In this document: positions 1 to 10,664 of the stretch, piece by piece
How the letters are laid out: every line of letters begins with the position of its first letter
Position numbering within the stretch: the stretch's first letter is position 1
Assembly: GCA_020747065.1 (NCBI GenBank)
Contig: JAGMVK010000024.1
Location: forward strand, 1 to 64,000
Source: Cadophora sp. MPI-SDFR-AT-0126
Lineage: Eukaryota > Ascomycota > Leotiomycetes > Helotiales > Ploettnerulaceae
Direction of reading: 5' to 3'
DNA length: 64,000 nt
Notes under the pieces: generated by a model
What the model was told of the DNA's origin: nothing
Databases searched by the model: none
What the model saw: only the letters and a program-made list of their open reading frames with translations
Position numbers and translations under genes: made by a program

Positions 1-365
1 AGAGCCTATCGCATATATTAGAATGGAACTTGTGTTCCCGGATAGGGTTTACATACGTGTACTAGGTTTTGCATCCATTCTGGGTGTTCTCTCATCACTT
101 TCATGACATGTAGACCGCCTCCATTTTGGATGAAGTAATGTAATATAGCTTGATGCCCGGCATTGAAGAACTAGATCGCGTCAGTACCATCGAAGCAAAG
201 TTGTAGATCGTGACGTACTAGAATTGAAACCATACACCAATCATCCCACCCAAAGCTCTTGACAACCCATGCTCTCGAGTATATCCTCAAAAAGATTGTA
301 ATAGTAGAAAGAATAAAGAATGTCGTAGCGACGCACTCAGAAAGCCCCTTCAGCGAATTCAACAT
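1..365 (-). CDS. Rhodopsin-domain (PTH11-like) integral membrane protein, 5' part only
   Basis: Partial gene leaving the window at its left edge. Exon 1 runs from about 365 down to 219 and encodes a hydrophobic helix followed by a segment with the GWDDW motif and an upstream R-Y-R signature typical of fungal rhodopsin-domain proteins. A 48-nt intron (171-218; donor GTACGT, branch ACTGAC, acceptor TAG) joins in frame to exon 2 (57-170), which gives GHQAILHYFIQNGGGLH, also a family hallmark. A second intron (6-56, donor GTATGT) is likely. The family consists of seven-helix membrane proteins, some of which are linked to surface sensing; no ligand can be inferred. The start is uncertain: ATG at 365 gives a short extracellular end, and an in-frame ATG at 449 is the alternative. 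Confidence 0.75.
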
Positions 366-449
366 CTTGTCAAAGAACAATGCACGTGGTATCGTGTTTC
401 GTGTTAATAGATTGCGGGGGAAATCTAAAGCTATAAGAGAGTGATCCAA

Positions 450-1621
450 GAAAATCCTCGGCTAGAGAAAAGAGGCGATTAGATGGGAATATGGAAAAGA
501 GGGGCCTATGCGTAATCAAAGCTTCGAACGAAAAGGTCGAGCAGAGAAGGATATATCTGTGAATAATTGCTTGGGTCTTCCAAGCCTTTGATCGAAAGCC
601 TCCAGCCATGAGATGTGGGAAAATAGACCGCATTGTGACCCCTGTCCAATGGCTTTCCACATTTATTGGTGGGCCAAGAGATCAATATCGCAGGCCACCC
701 CAACAAGTTTCAAGGATTTCTCACACACAGACCAGATCAACGCATGGTCGTTCCTTGAACTTATGTACAATCCTATTGCTGCATGAGAGCCCAGTCGCGG
801 GGGCAATCGTTCCAGAATTTTGCTCCTGTAAATAATTTTTGTTTTTGATTCCTAGAATCCTTTTAGGATTTAAGTTTTCTTCCTTCTTATCTCTGAAGGG
901 GGGAAATAGTGATTCGTTAATGCGCTAAGAACCTTCTTGCATGCGGTGCTAGATTGATTAACTGAACGTCAGCAGATGGTACCTGCGGTCGTGATCGATG
1001 GGGACTGTTGGGGTGCATTAGCCTTGGTATTGCTTGCCCCCTGTTGCTGTCGCTGTGGCGTTTGTCGCTTGCTAAACCTCAACAAACGCCTCGAGGTGAC
1101 TACAACTCACGTTCTTGTCTGCCGACCACCTGACCAACTGTCATAGCATGTGAAAGTAAAAACCGGTCTTGTGGCGGTGTGACCTCATGTGCTTATCTGT
1201 GTTTTCCCTGTTTGGCGCGGCTTTCCCCGAAGGGTTAGAGATTTGGTGACATTTCAGGAGGTAACTAGACAGTTTGGGAGTGGTGGGATGGGAAAAGATA
1301 TGCAGTAAGGATCAAGTCTGTTGGTTTCTCTAGGGCATTTACATTATGCATGAAAAGCATCCCACATGTTCCAAACCATACAGTACCTTGAAAGTTGAAA
1401 GGCTCGAAAACAAATCACATATGGCAGCCCAACAAAGCCATTATGCCCACCCTCCATCATCCAATTACCATCTGTTATCCAGTTATCTCCCGTCCCTCTT
1501 CCATCTGGCCAGAGCGCTCTCTTTCCCAGCAAAGCCTAATCAACATAATCCTTCCCTCCTAATCTCCAACTCATCTCTATTTCCCTATATCGTACCCACC
1601 CTCCACTCGGATCACTATCCT

Positions 1622-1655
<34 letters not shown>

Positions 1656-1844
1656 TTCACGTGTCAGGCTCCCAAGTGCGAGAAATGCACCTGAAAGAGA
1701 GGCGTAACTTCCCTACCCTAATATCTAGTGAAGGCTTCGTGTGTGAAACCTACATATTCTTTCATCCTCCCATGATCGTGTTGGACAGTCGTTTTTATGT
1801 TCAATTGGGGCGGCTAATTTAACAGAGTAACTCTTAGACTATTC
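450..1844. other. Intergenic region with poly-C tract
   Basis: Shared upstream region of two divergent genes (rhodopsin-like to the left, UbiA-like to the right). Open frames here have no recognisable protein character; one around 1346-1822 is open only because the poly-C run reads as proline. Pyrimidine-rich stretches at 1500-1620 may be promoter-associated. I see no other gene. Confidence 0.6.
1626..1654. repeat. Poly-C homopolymer, 29 nt
   Basis: An uninterrupted run of 29 cytosines, about 190 nt upstream of the probable UbiA-gene start. Such runs are length-unstable and error-prone in sequencing, so the exact length should not be trusted. Confidence 0.95.
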
Positions 1845-2928
1845 ATGGTGTCTTTCGATATGGAAAAGACATCTTTTTTTGATACTGATTGTGAGGGTCC
1901 TAAAAAGGCATGTACACTCCCGTCTCCTCACTGTTACCCCTTCACTTCCATATTCCAGAGAGGGGAAGACATACCATACGTATACTAACCCTCCACAGGA
2001 CCTCATTAAACAAGCACTCTACCACTTCAAAACCGTCTACCTCCTCACAGCCTCCGACCTAAAAACTACCCTCCTCCCCGCTTCAATCTTCGCCCTCGTC
2101 AGTACCCTCTCCGGGCCTCTCCTCACCACTACCTCTTCAACGCCCCTCCCTCTCCCCTCTCTCCATTTCCCCCTCCTCAAATCCCTCCTCTGGACCTACC
2201 TCAACCTTCTCCTCTTCAACCTCAGCAACCAGCGCCTTCCATCCTCAATCCTTGAAGACAGCATCAACAAACCCTGGCGCGCCATTCCCTCCCGCCGCCT
2301 CTCTCCAACCTCCGCTCGCCGTCTTCTCCTCCTGTTAATCGCCATCGTCATCCTCCTCTCCACCCTCTACCTAGGAGCACGAAACGAAACACTCTGCCTC
2401 ATAGTCCTAACATATATTTACAATGACCTGGGAGCAGGAGATGAAAATTTCCTCCTACGGCATGTCAATAATGCTTTTGGATTCATCACTTTTGGTGCAG
2501 GAGCTGCGCAGGTGGCGTTATGCTCATCCGGGAATTCACTTAACTCTCAAGCCTATTTATGGCTCGGAGTCATTGCCACAATCATAACCTTCACGATCCA
2601 ATTCCAAGACATGGAAGATCAGGAAGGTGATCGAAAGCGGGAACGTCGCACCCTTCCCATTGTACTTGGGGATTTAAGGATGAGAAGATTGAATGCTGTT
2701 GTTATCATTGTTTCTTCAATCGCTGCGCCCGCTTTTTGGAGGCTAGGGTGCCTGGGGTATTCTGTTCCAGTTGGGATGGGATTGCTGATTGCGGGGAGGT
2801 CGTTGGTTTGCAAGACTTTGCGGGATGATAAGACGACATTTCGGTTGTGGTGTCTCTGGTTTGTGATATTGTACCTGCTGCCTTTAGCGAAAGGTGATGG
2901 TGCACTGGCTAGTCCACAGCGGAATTGA
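1845..2928 (+). CDS. UbiA-superfamily membrane prenyltransferase or UbiA-type terpene cyclase
   Basis: Encodes a multi-helix membrane protein with both aspartate-rich UbiA motifs: N-x8-E-D followed by NKPWRAIPSRR (about residues 87-110), and QDMEDQEGDRKRERRTLP (about 212-229), which bind the Mg-prenyl diphosphate. Fungal members include aromatic prenyltransferases and the fumagillin-type UbiA terpene cyclases; the substrate cannot be told. The main frame has no ATG near its 5' end. I propose a short first exon from ATG 1845 to 1890, an intron 1891-2014 (donor GTGAGG, branch TACTAAC at 1982-1988, acceptor AAG), then exon 2 from 2015, giving 319 aa. The stronger-looking acceptor CAG at 1998 would create a TGA at the junction, so the 5' structure is provisional. 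No other biosynthetic core gene lies beside it. Confidence 0.72.
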
Positions 2929-3490
2929 TTTATCGATCGCGACGTGAGAGAATAGAGGTTTTCGAGGACGCATGAGGGAGAGGGGAGGTTAGAGATGTTG
3001 ATTGCTATGTTATTACGTACTGTTTTCCCCACTAGCAGGCAGGATCCTCGAGCATCTCCTTGTTTATTTCTTGGTTAGGGTGGATTTTGATTCTTAGAGT
3101 GGTTGCATTATTTAGAGGAGAGACGACGATATGAAATTAACGACTTCGGGCAATGAATGTAGAAAAGGCATCACTTATCCAACGCTGTTTAGCTATTACT
3201 CAAAACATTTACAACAGTGTGCTTTCGGTTTCTCCTTCCGGAACATATCCACGAGAATATAAACTCATGGATATTTAAGTAGCTCAGGGCCACCACATGT
3301 ATTTCATTAGTTCTGACGCCTCGAGGAAAATGGAGAAGGTATCGTAAGGAGTCAAGAGGCTCAGACTCATGGTTAGTTGCCTATGTCTCATCGGAGCTTT
3401 CGCGATATCGTGTCGCTGGGTGAGGTTCTGGTAGTGTTCGAGCGTCCATTTGTTCTTCGGGCTGGTTCGAATAGCTGCCTCACCAGCGTC
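2929..3490. other. Intergenic region bordering the AT-rich block
   Basis: Downstream of the UbiA-type gene. Normal base composition, with no protein-like frame except antisense shadows of the gene. The transition into AT-rich, RIP-affected sequence begins at about 3.6 kb. Confidence 0.6.
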
Positions 3491-3509
3491 CTACCTGTTA
3501 TGTGAGGGC

Positions 3510-3528
3510 GGTGTTTTGGTAAAACACC
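3510..3528. repeat. Perfect small hairpin at left border of the AT-rich block
   Basis: GGTGTTTT, loop GGT, AAAACACC: a perfect 8-bp stem. It is followed by two further CGGTAAGA(T/C)ACCA-type words (3580-3606). It lies just outside the first helicase pseudogene and could belong to an element end; I found no second copy in the window. Confidence 0.5.
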
Positions 3529-3639
3529 AAAACTCGGGTGCTGTGATTGGCCCGAGCGTTGCTGACTAAGGCGGTTTTCGGTAAGATACCATTCGGTAAG
3601 ACACCAGTTTACCTATACTACTATTTCCATCTTAAATTC

Positions 3640-6600
3640 GACTCCCTTTGCGTACAAGTATAATGTTTTCATATAATGCAGTGCACTAAGTAGCTATATA
3701 CTATGTCTGTAAGTCCTGTATTATTCCTGGGCGCTTAAGCTAAGAGCGTTACTTACGAGTAGTATTACACTGACTCTTTAGTGAAGAGCTTAAGACTATA
3801 GTCTAGCTCTTAAGCAGCTATAATCTAAGGACAGTTGAAGAGCTAAGAGAGTATAAGCCTCGAATCGAGGACTATTGTCAAGTGATTAAGCACTTAGTTT
3901 ATTATAGTGGCTTTTACTGCCTCCAGCTAGAGTGCTAGTATAGTACTCGTTATTTCCGTAAGATAAGGAAACATATGCCTTTAGTTCATTAAATCAAGGC
4001 TATAGTCTATAAAAAAACTGTATTATAGAAAGAGGTTAAGCTTTAGACATATTTCATAGAGCATAGGAGGATTAATTACTTTATAGTGACAGATAATTAA
4101 GAGAAGGAAGGGGTGTCTAAATAAGCTAGTGATTCTGTTCCCCTAATATAACTCAAGAAGGATTTACTTAAGAAATTAAAATAGAATTACAAAGATATAA
4201 AATGTGATCTTAATGAATAAGTAACTGTAGTCTAGGATATTAGAGAGTCTAGGTCGGAATAGGTGCTATAGTTATACGACTTAATGTAATTTCTATCTTA
4301 TATAATTGCGCTAAAGGATAAAGAGATCTGGAGTTTATATAAATTACTATTAAAGAAAGAGCTTAATGCGAGTAGCGAGTATACTAAGGATCCTGATCTC
4401 GTTTAAATTTTAATTATAATTAAAGCTATTTTACGAGATATATATTAGTTATATAGCGACTCCTCGCTAGGCTAAAAAATGATATAGTAGCGAGTTAATA
4501 TTTTAAACGAGTTTTATACTAAGGCGTTAAGTAAAGTAGATAGGTTCCGATATTTTAAAAACGTATTAATTCTTATTACGTACTTTATTACTATAAAATA
4601 GCTATTAATATACTACTACTAAGTAGTATATTATAAAGGCGGTTATTTTACTCAGGCCTAGTTAGACTAAGTATTACCTAGCGATGTTATCTAGTTAACT
4701 GCCTTATAAATTTAAATTATAAATGAGATTATAGAAGCCTTAGCTCTTAAATATATTATTTAACACTTGTACTTAACTATAATCTACTACGTTATTAATA
4801 GCGTGCCTTTAAAATTACTTATCTTAAGCTTTTATACTATACTAAGTAGGAAAGTCCGTAAGAAAGGCTAAGGATTATAAGAGGAACCGGGAAATTTCAA
4901 TAGCCATCTGTCGGCTCTAATATAGATTACCTAGCTCGTGCTCTTTAACTATGTTTGTTTTTAAGAGTAGGACAACGAAGATTATATCCCTGTCTTTTTT
5001 ATTAAGATCTATAAGAAGTTCTTTTAATAGCTAGCCGAGACCTTATTTAGATATATCCTATAGTAGAGACTATACTTATTTAAGGTCGGCAAGGCTGTAA
5101 TTGCTAAACACTAGGCTCGGTAGCTCTTGGACAAGTAGATAGTAGAATATTACGAAGTGGAATTATAAATGTCGTAGATCTCGAACTTAGTAGTTACTGA
5201 ATATTAATAAGCCTATACTCTACTCTACGATAAGCTCCTGTTTTAAGCTAAGGACCTCATCTTAATGAAATCGTGGAGGCTAAAGGATGATCTGGACCCA
5301 GAAGATTTTAGAGGCTCGTAGCTCTCTTATCTAAGTAATTCTGAGTTCCTAAAAGGTGCCGAGTTAGCTCTCTTTCGGTGGATTTAAGATAATGCTAAAC
5401 TCCGGGCTATGTTCTTAACAGGGGCTCAGGATAGGAGTATAGTCTTATGTCTTAAGACTATAGATATCTACCAGTTAAATGCTTAAGAATTCTTAAAGCT
5501 GTTATTAGTACTATGCTACATCCCCGGCGGCTTACTATTGCGAGCGTTTAAGTTGCTTTCGGTGATGTAGTGTAATAATGCTCGGTAGCGCCACTTATTT
5601 ATTTAAGAGAAGCTACTTATGATTTATATTTAATATCATAAGGGTTAGTAGTAGTCTGGGGTATATAAAGATAATCTTCGCTTCTTATCTAAGGCGATTG
5701 GGGATCTATTGCTTTTATATATTGTATATGTTCTACCCCTACGGCAACTATTCCTTTGATAATAGACTCTAGGTGCCCTTATCTCCCTGTACCTCTAGGC
5801 TAAGCTGGACAGGACGGTATAAGCTGATAGGACGCTTTCAGCTTACTTACGTAAGGTATACACTCAGGCTTAGGTGCCTTGTCTATATACTTCCAACTGG
5901 CGACAGCTTACTACATTAATTACTAAAGAGAAGTTTTTTACTAAAGAATAGGCTAACTTTAATCTCGAGAAGAGCGTCGGGGAGGATATTAAGAACGAGC
6001 TGGATTTAGTTACCTTAGTTAAATAAAGTAATTATAACTACTACACCTTTAATTATACATATACTAGCACTACTACGCTTACTATAAGTGCTTTACTACA
6101 TCGGAATTACCGAGTATTTGAGAGCTAGCGTAGGTTCTTCCGGTTCAATTACATCCTCTAAGGAAAGAGACCTCGAGGTGCTTTAAAGACGCTGTCACTG
6201 TGAATACTTAATGCTTCCAAGCGTGGCTAAATACGTCGGAAAGGTGTATACTCGAAGGATGATTTACTAGCTATTACTTAGAGACTCTATAGTACACCGG
6301 ACTTATAATTCCGGGTCCTTAGTAAGCGGAACAGCGTGTTTACTATCATAGGACTACAGTTAGCTAAGTAAGTAGTTCTAGTTCTCGGAACTAGCTCGAG
6401 TAAGACATTAGTTGTTATAATTGTAACTGTAATTGCAGAAGCCGGGACTACGATCCTAGTCCTTTCAATAATTGCTCTACGCAGTGATATATTTAAACGC
6501 TTTCACTAGGTAGGTATCCGCCCGTTGATTTAGTCTATAGATTATAAACAGTTAGCTTCGTTAGTTATTATATTAGCCGAAATAGCGTGTACTTAAGGCT

Positions 6601-7848
6601 TCCTTATATATTATTATCTTTAAGTTAGTAAGTAGAAACTCGACTGCATTATTATCAATAAGGGTTATCTCACTGTAATAGCTAGTGACTACCGGTTATA
6701 TATAGCCCAACTAAGCTAGTATGTTCAGTAGATTAAGACGTAGACGGTTTAGTTAATAGTAACCCTTCCTCTTGTAATATAAGAAGAGTTTATCGAGTAT
6801 AATAAGCTAGTGCGGCCTAGGATCATCCGAGAGTCGACTAATCGGCTAAATATTAGGTATATAGTTAGCTTAGAGACTAAGTCTAGGACGCTTATTAAGA
6901 GGGCTACTAACTTAGTTTAGGTATATTAACTAAAGTAGGAGACCTTTAACTATTTATAAAATAAGATTATTATTTACTACTAGACCCGGAAGGAAGTGGC
7001 CTAGCTTACAGATATCCTCGCGTACTCTATATATACGTCGAGGTCAGGAACTAAGGAAGAGAAGGCTATTATTCTCTTCAGATAGCTTAGTAATAGAGAC
7101 TAACCAGTTATTACAGTTACCTCTGCGCTCAGGATCGAGTTTAACTATCCTTTTATTCGCTAAGTAATTTATATAAATAAACTCGATAAACTAACTAATT
7201 TCTCTTAAAAGTCTTGGAAGTCTAGGCGGGATAGTAGTAAGGCTTCTTCTATTATTCTCTTATATACCGAGTAGAAGCCCTAAGTTAACGAATACTTATC
7301 CGCTAATCGAGTAGTTATATAGCTCTACCTTATATAGTAATATTGTTTTTATAATATTTTAAGCTAGTTCTTAGATATTTAATCCGATTAGCAGTAGTAT
7401 ATAATAGGCGAAGAGGTATATTAGGTTTATTAAGAGGCTCACGAAGAAGGCCGGCCTCTCGACTTGAAATTCGAGTTAGCCGCTCGTAGAGGGATGAAGT
7501 TTACTAGCCCGGATAAGGTACTACAGTAAGACTACGTCCAGGATTAGGTACTCGATAGTTACGAGAGAGATCTTGAAGTTATATTAAATAGTTGCCTCTA
7601 TTATTATCTTCGCAGCTATAGGTTTAGTCGCGGGTTAGGTATATACTCCCGGCGGTCTACTGGATCTATGCTAAGAACGAGGCGTATTAGACGCGGAAGT
7701 AGGAAGCGCAGGACTGGATTCAGCGGTATATAGCCTATTAGAACTGCTATTAACTGTAGGATATTTACCGAGCCGCGGATCTCGAGTATAATAAAACAGA
7801 ATGTCGATTCCCTAACTATAATTAGAAAACCAACTTCAGTGTAGTTAG
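3640..7848 (+). pseudogene. RIP-degraded OrsD-RecQ (telomere-linked-helicase-like) gene, copy A
   Basis: One long reading frame littered with TAG/TAA stops. The N-terminal part (about 3840-4110) has the spaced Cys/His pattern and YF-x-V ending of OrsD/DUF3505 proteins. The middle (about 5450-5800) matches the conserved region found in these large fungal proteins (a 'YHKG' stretch, then 'YKDNLRFL'). The C-terminal half (about 6340-7300) is a RecQ/DEAD-type helicase: a motif I relic at 6390 (GTSSSKT for GTGSGKT), motif Ia, a motif III relic (TLPLVI), motif V and the motif VI relic near 7220. Almost all breaks are C to T or G to A. Relatives are ATP-dependent 3'-5' DNA helicases often found near chromosome ends. 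Part of it is duplicated at 17622-19171 plus 28692-29140. Confidence 0.8.
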
Positions 7849-8320
7849 TTTGTTTCCCCATATAACTCGTTAGCGTGGATTTATTAAGAGAGCTAAGTTG
7901 ATTTAGTCAAGTTGATTTATTAGGGTTACGTCTAAATAAGCTCGAATACGACTTAAATTTAAGTATGAGTTAGCCCCGGTATATACGATACTAACCTTAT
8001 TAAAATATTAACTTAAAGCTTACTATAGAGTTATTTATTAAGGTTATTATCTAGCGGATGGATTTTTAATAAAGAAGAGTAAACATATAGGCTAAGTAAG
8101 TAAAATCCAGCCTTAAGTATAAAGATTAATATAAATATACAAAATAATATAAAAGCGGAAATAATAGTTTAATTCATTTTTATAAATATATATAAGTTAA
8201 AATTATTAACATAAACGCGTTAAGTAAGAAGACGTATAAAGTAGTAAAGTAAATAAAAAGTTTTAATATTTAAATATAAGAGTTATATTAATTTATTTAT
8301 TATAGATCTATTTATATATA
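7849..8320. repeat. Left arm of a ~470-bp terminal inverted repeat (RIP-mutated)
   Basis: Reverse-complement match to 13283-13754. Shared blocks include TAGCGTGGATTT, TTAGGGTTACGTCTAAATAAGCTCG and, further in, AAGTATAAAG..ATAAAAGCGG. Differences from the right arm are mostly C to T and G to A, so this arm has been mutated more strongly. It starts where coding similarity of helicase copy A ends. Confidence 0.8.
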
Positions 8321-9970
8321 TCTTAGAGCAGCGGTTAGTAGTGTATTCTAATTTAAAATATTAATATACCGTATTACTTAGTAATATTAATACTTATTTA
8401 AAAGATAGAGACACTTATAAGATACTAAAAAGAGACTGCGATTAAATTATTTATAAGGTTTAGAAAATCAATAGTTTAATCTAGTATAAGTCAGAGTTAA
8501 ATTCGATAAGTTTCCCTTTAGTTTATTACTTCCCTATTCTTATATTATAAAAGCTAAGAGATAATAGTATATAATATTAATTATAAAATAACTAAGGTAA
8601 GCTATATCGTTATATTATATATTAATTATAAAAGATTTAAAAGTATTATTAAAATAAATATAAATAAGAGAATTTATAAAAGAAAAGTAAGTTAAAAGTA
8701 AAATAAGAGATACGAGTTCTATAAAAAAGCGAGATCTATTACTAATATTTTTTCTTTTATAGACTAAGAGTATAGTATTTTAAAGTTTAAATATCGAAAT
8801 CCCGCCTAGTAATACTACTAGAGGACATTAATTTAAACGCTATTAAGAAGGAGTTAAAATAAACTATATAGTAAATAAAAGAGAAAGAATATTATTAAAT
8901 TATCAAGTCGGAGGAAGCTAAGGAGTCTAATTTATAATTATATTAAGTAAAGTAAGTAAATCATTTAGACTATTTCAATAGGAAGGAATTATAAAAGTTA
9001 GTTACCTTTATAAAGGAAGATGAACCGGAGTTATAGATATTATATAAGGTATTTAATTAATTAATTTAAAATATATAATATTATACTATTTAAAAAGTAG
9101 TAAAGTCGAAAGTATTATTTAAAACTAATAAAAAAGAAGTAAATAAGGAGGCTTAAATACTATTTAATAATTAAATAAATATCACTACTATTAAGATATA
9201 TATAGATATATATAAGTAGTTATTACGTTATATATTCCGGTCCAAAGACATTGAACTTAATAAGTAGTTAATATATAAGTTAACGAAAAGATAGTAGATA
9301 TATATTAAAGATATATAAACTAGTATTAAAAAATTGATATAATAAAAGAAGGAATAAATAAGAGATTTAGAAAGTAAAGAAGAAGAAGAGGAAGAAGAAT
9401 CCAACGAGGAAATTAAATAAATAAGTTAAATCTAACAGAAGATTTTACAATTATAAATTACATTATTTAACTAACTGTTATAGGACGATAAGTATAAAAG
9501 TGTTGTAATTAATAAGTTAGTCGTTTTAAAAATATAAGAAGACGATAGATAGTTAAATATCGAGGATTATATACCTAAATATTCAACTGTAATTAAGTTA
9601 ACGCAGTTAATAATAATTCAGAAGATATATAAGAGACAGCGGAAGGCTATTAAATAATATAAGAACTAAGATTTAAATATAAAGAGAGTAGGGAAGAAAG
9701 TATTAACTTATTATATTTTAACACGAGGTTTAGTTTATACGTTTATAACTATAGCCTATAATAGAAAGGATTCCACGCTTATATAGTAGTTATATTATAG
9801 TTAATTATATAGATTTAAGATCTAGTACACTACTACTATTAAGGGGAAGATTTAGTAAATTAAGAATGATATTTTATATCCTAAGATCCGATTTAATATA
9901 AATTAATTCCAAGATATGATTTATAAGTTAATTAAGGAGATAAAAGAGGAGTTGTTTAAGAAGTTAATAG

Positions 9971-10245
9971 TATAGTAGGGATTAGCTCGGTAAACTTTTG
10001 TCACCTGACTCATGCACTCCGCATTGTACTTAAGTTAAGACCTCCCTCTAAAAACCTTAAGAATAACAATAGCACTTTTCCTTCTAATAGGATTTACACT
10101 CCTCTCTTTAATTAATAATTTGTACTCTTTAGATATATAATATTTTTTGATTTCGTCTATCTATTATTTCTTAAACCTTACACCTTATGCATTGTACATT
10201 TACTACCCTCTTATCGTGTGGGGGATTGGAGTTCTCCCCTCCATA
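9971..10245 (+). mobile_element. Solo LTR (275 bp), plus orientation
   Basis: A 275-bp unit that reads TATAGTAGGGATT..TCCCCTCCATA, a RIP-mutated form of TGTGGTGGGGATC..TCCCCTCCACA. It is the reverse complement of 10390-10664 over its whole length. It carries a TATA-like stretch and the conserved segment CACTTTTGTCACCTGAC. It interrupts the second helicase pseudogene. The 5' flank AATAG recurs at 10245-10249 if the LTR end is placed one base earlier. Confidence 0.75.
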
Positions 10246-10389
10246 ATAGTAGTTATAATAAGTAAAGACAGAAAAGTGGATATGAAGTAAGTACTACTGA
10301 TCCATTAGGACAGAATAATAAACTAACTATCCAAAACACGGGTAAAGTAGTTGTTTTTAAATAACAAGCGAAATCAATTCGTAATATAT
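10246..10389. other. 144-bp spacer between two inverted LTRs
   Basis: AT-rich spacer with no recognisable coding content. It could be host (helicase) sequence trapped between two independent insertions, or the centre of a long-inverted-repeat element. Confidence 0.5.
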
Positions 10390-10664
10390 TGTGGAGGGGA
10401 AGACCCCAATCTCCACACGATAAGAGAGTAGCAAATATATAGTACATAAGGTGTGAAGTTTGCGAAATAATAAATAGACGGAATCAAAAGATATTATATA
10501 TCTAAAGAGTGCGAATTATTAAGTAAAGGAAGGAGTATAAAACTTATTAGAGGGAAAAGAGCTGTTGTTATTGTTTCTAATCTCTTAGGGAGATCCCAGC
10601 TTAAGTACAATGCTGAGTGCACAGGTCAGGTAACAAAAGTGTACCGAGGCCGATCCCCACCACA
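10389..10664 (-). mobile_element. Solo LTR of the same family, minus orientation, ATATA target duplication
   Basis: The inverted copy of the LTR at 9971-10245, with less mutated ends (TGTGGAGGGGA and TCCCCACCACA). If the first base is taken as 10389, the flanks are perfect 5-bp duplications: ATATA at 10384-10388 and ATATA at 10665-10669. This argues for an independent insertion. A third, truncated copy with the same orientation is at 30020-30119. Confidence 0.78.

Noticed and set aside
1346..1822. 158-codon open frame with a poly-proline stretch
   Set aside because: Proline run is produced by the poly-C tract; the rest has no protein-like features and overlaps the presumed promoter of the UbiA-type gene.
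2619..3032. 137-codon minus-strand frame
   Set aside because: Antisense shadow of the UbiA-type coding region and its 3' UTR.
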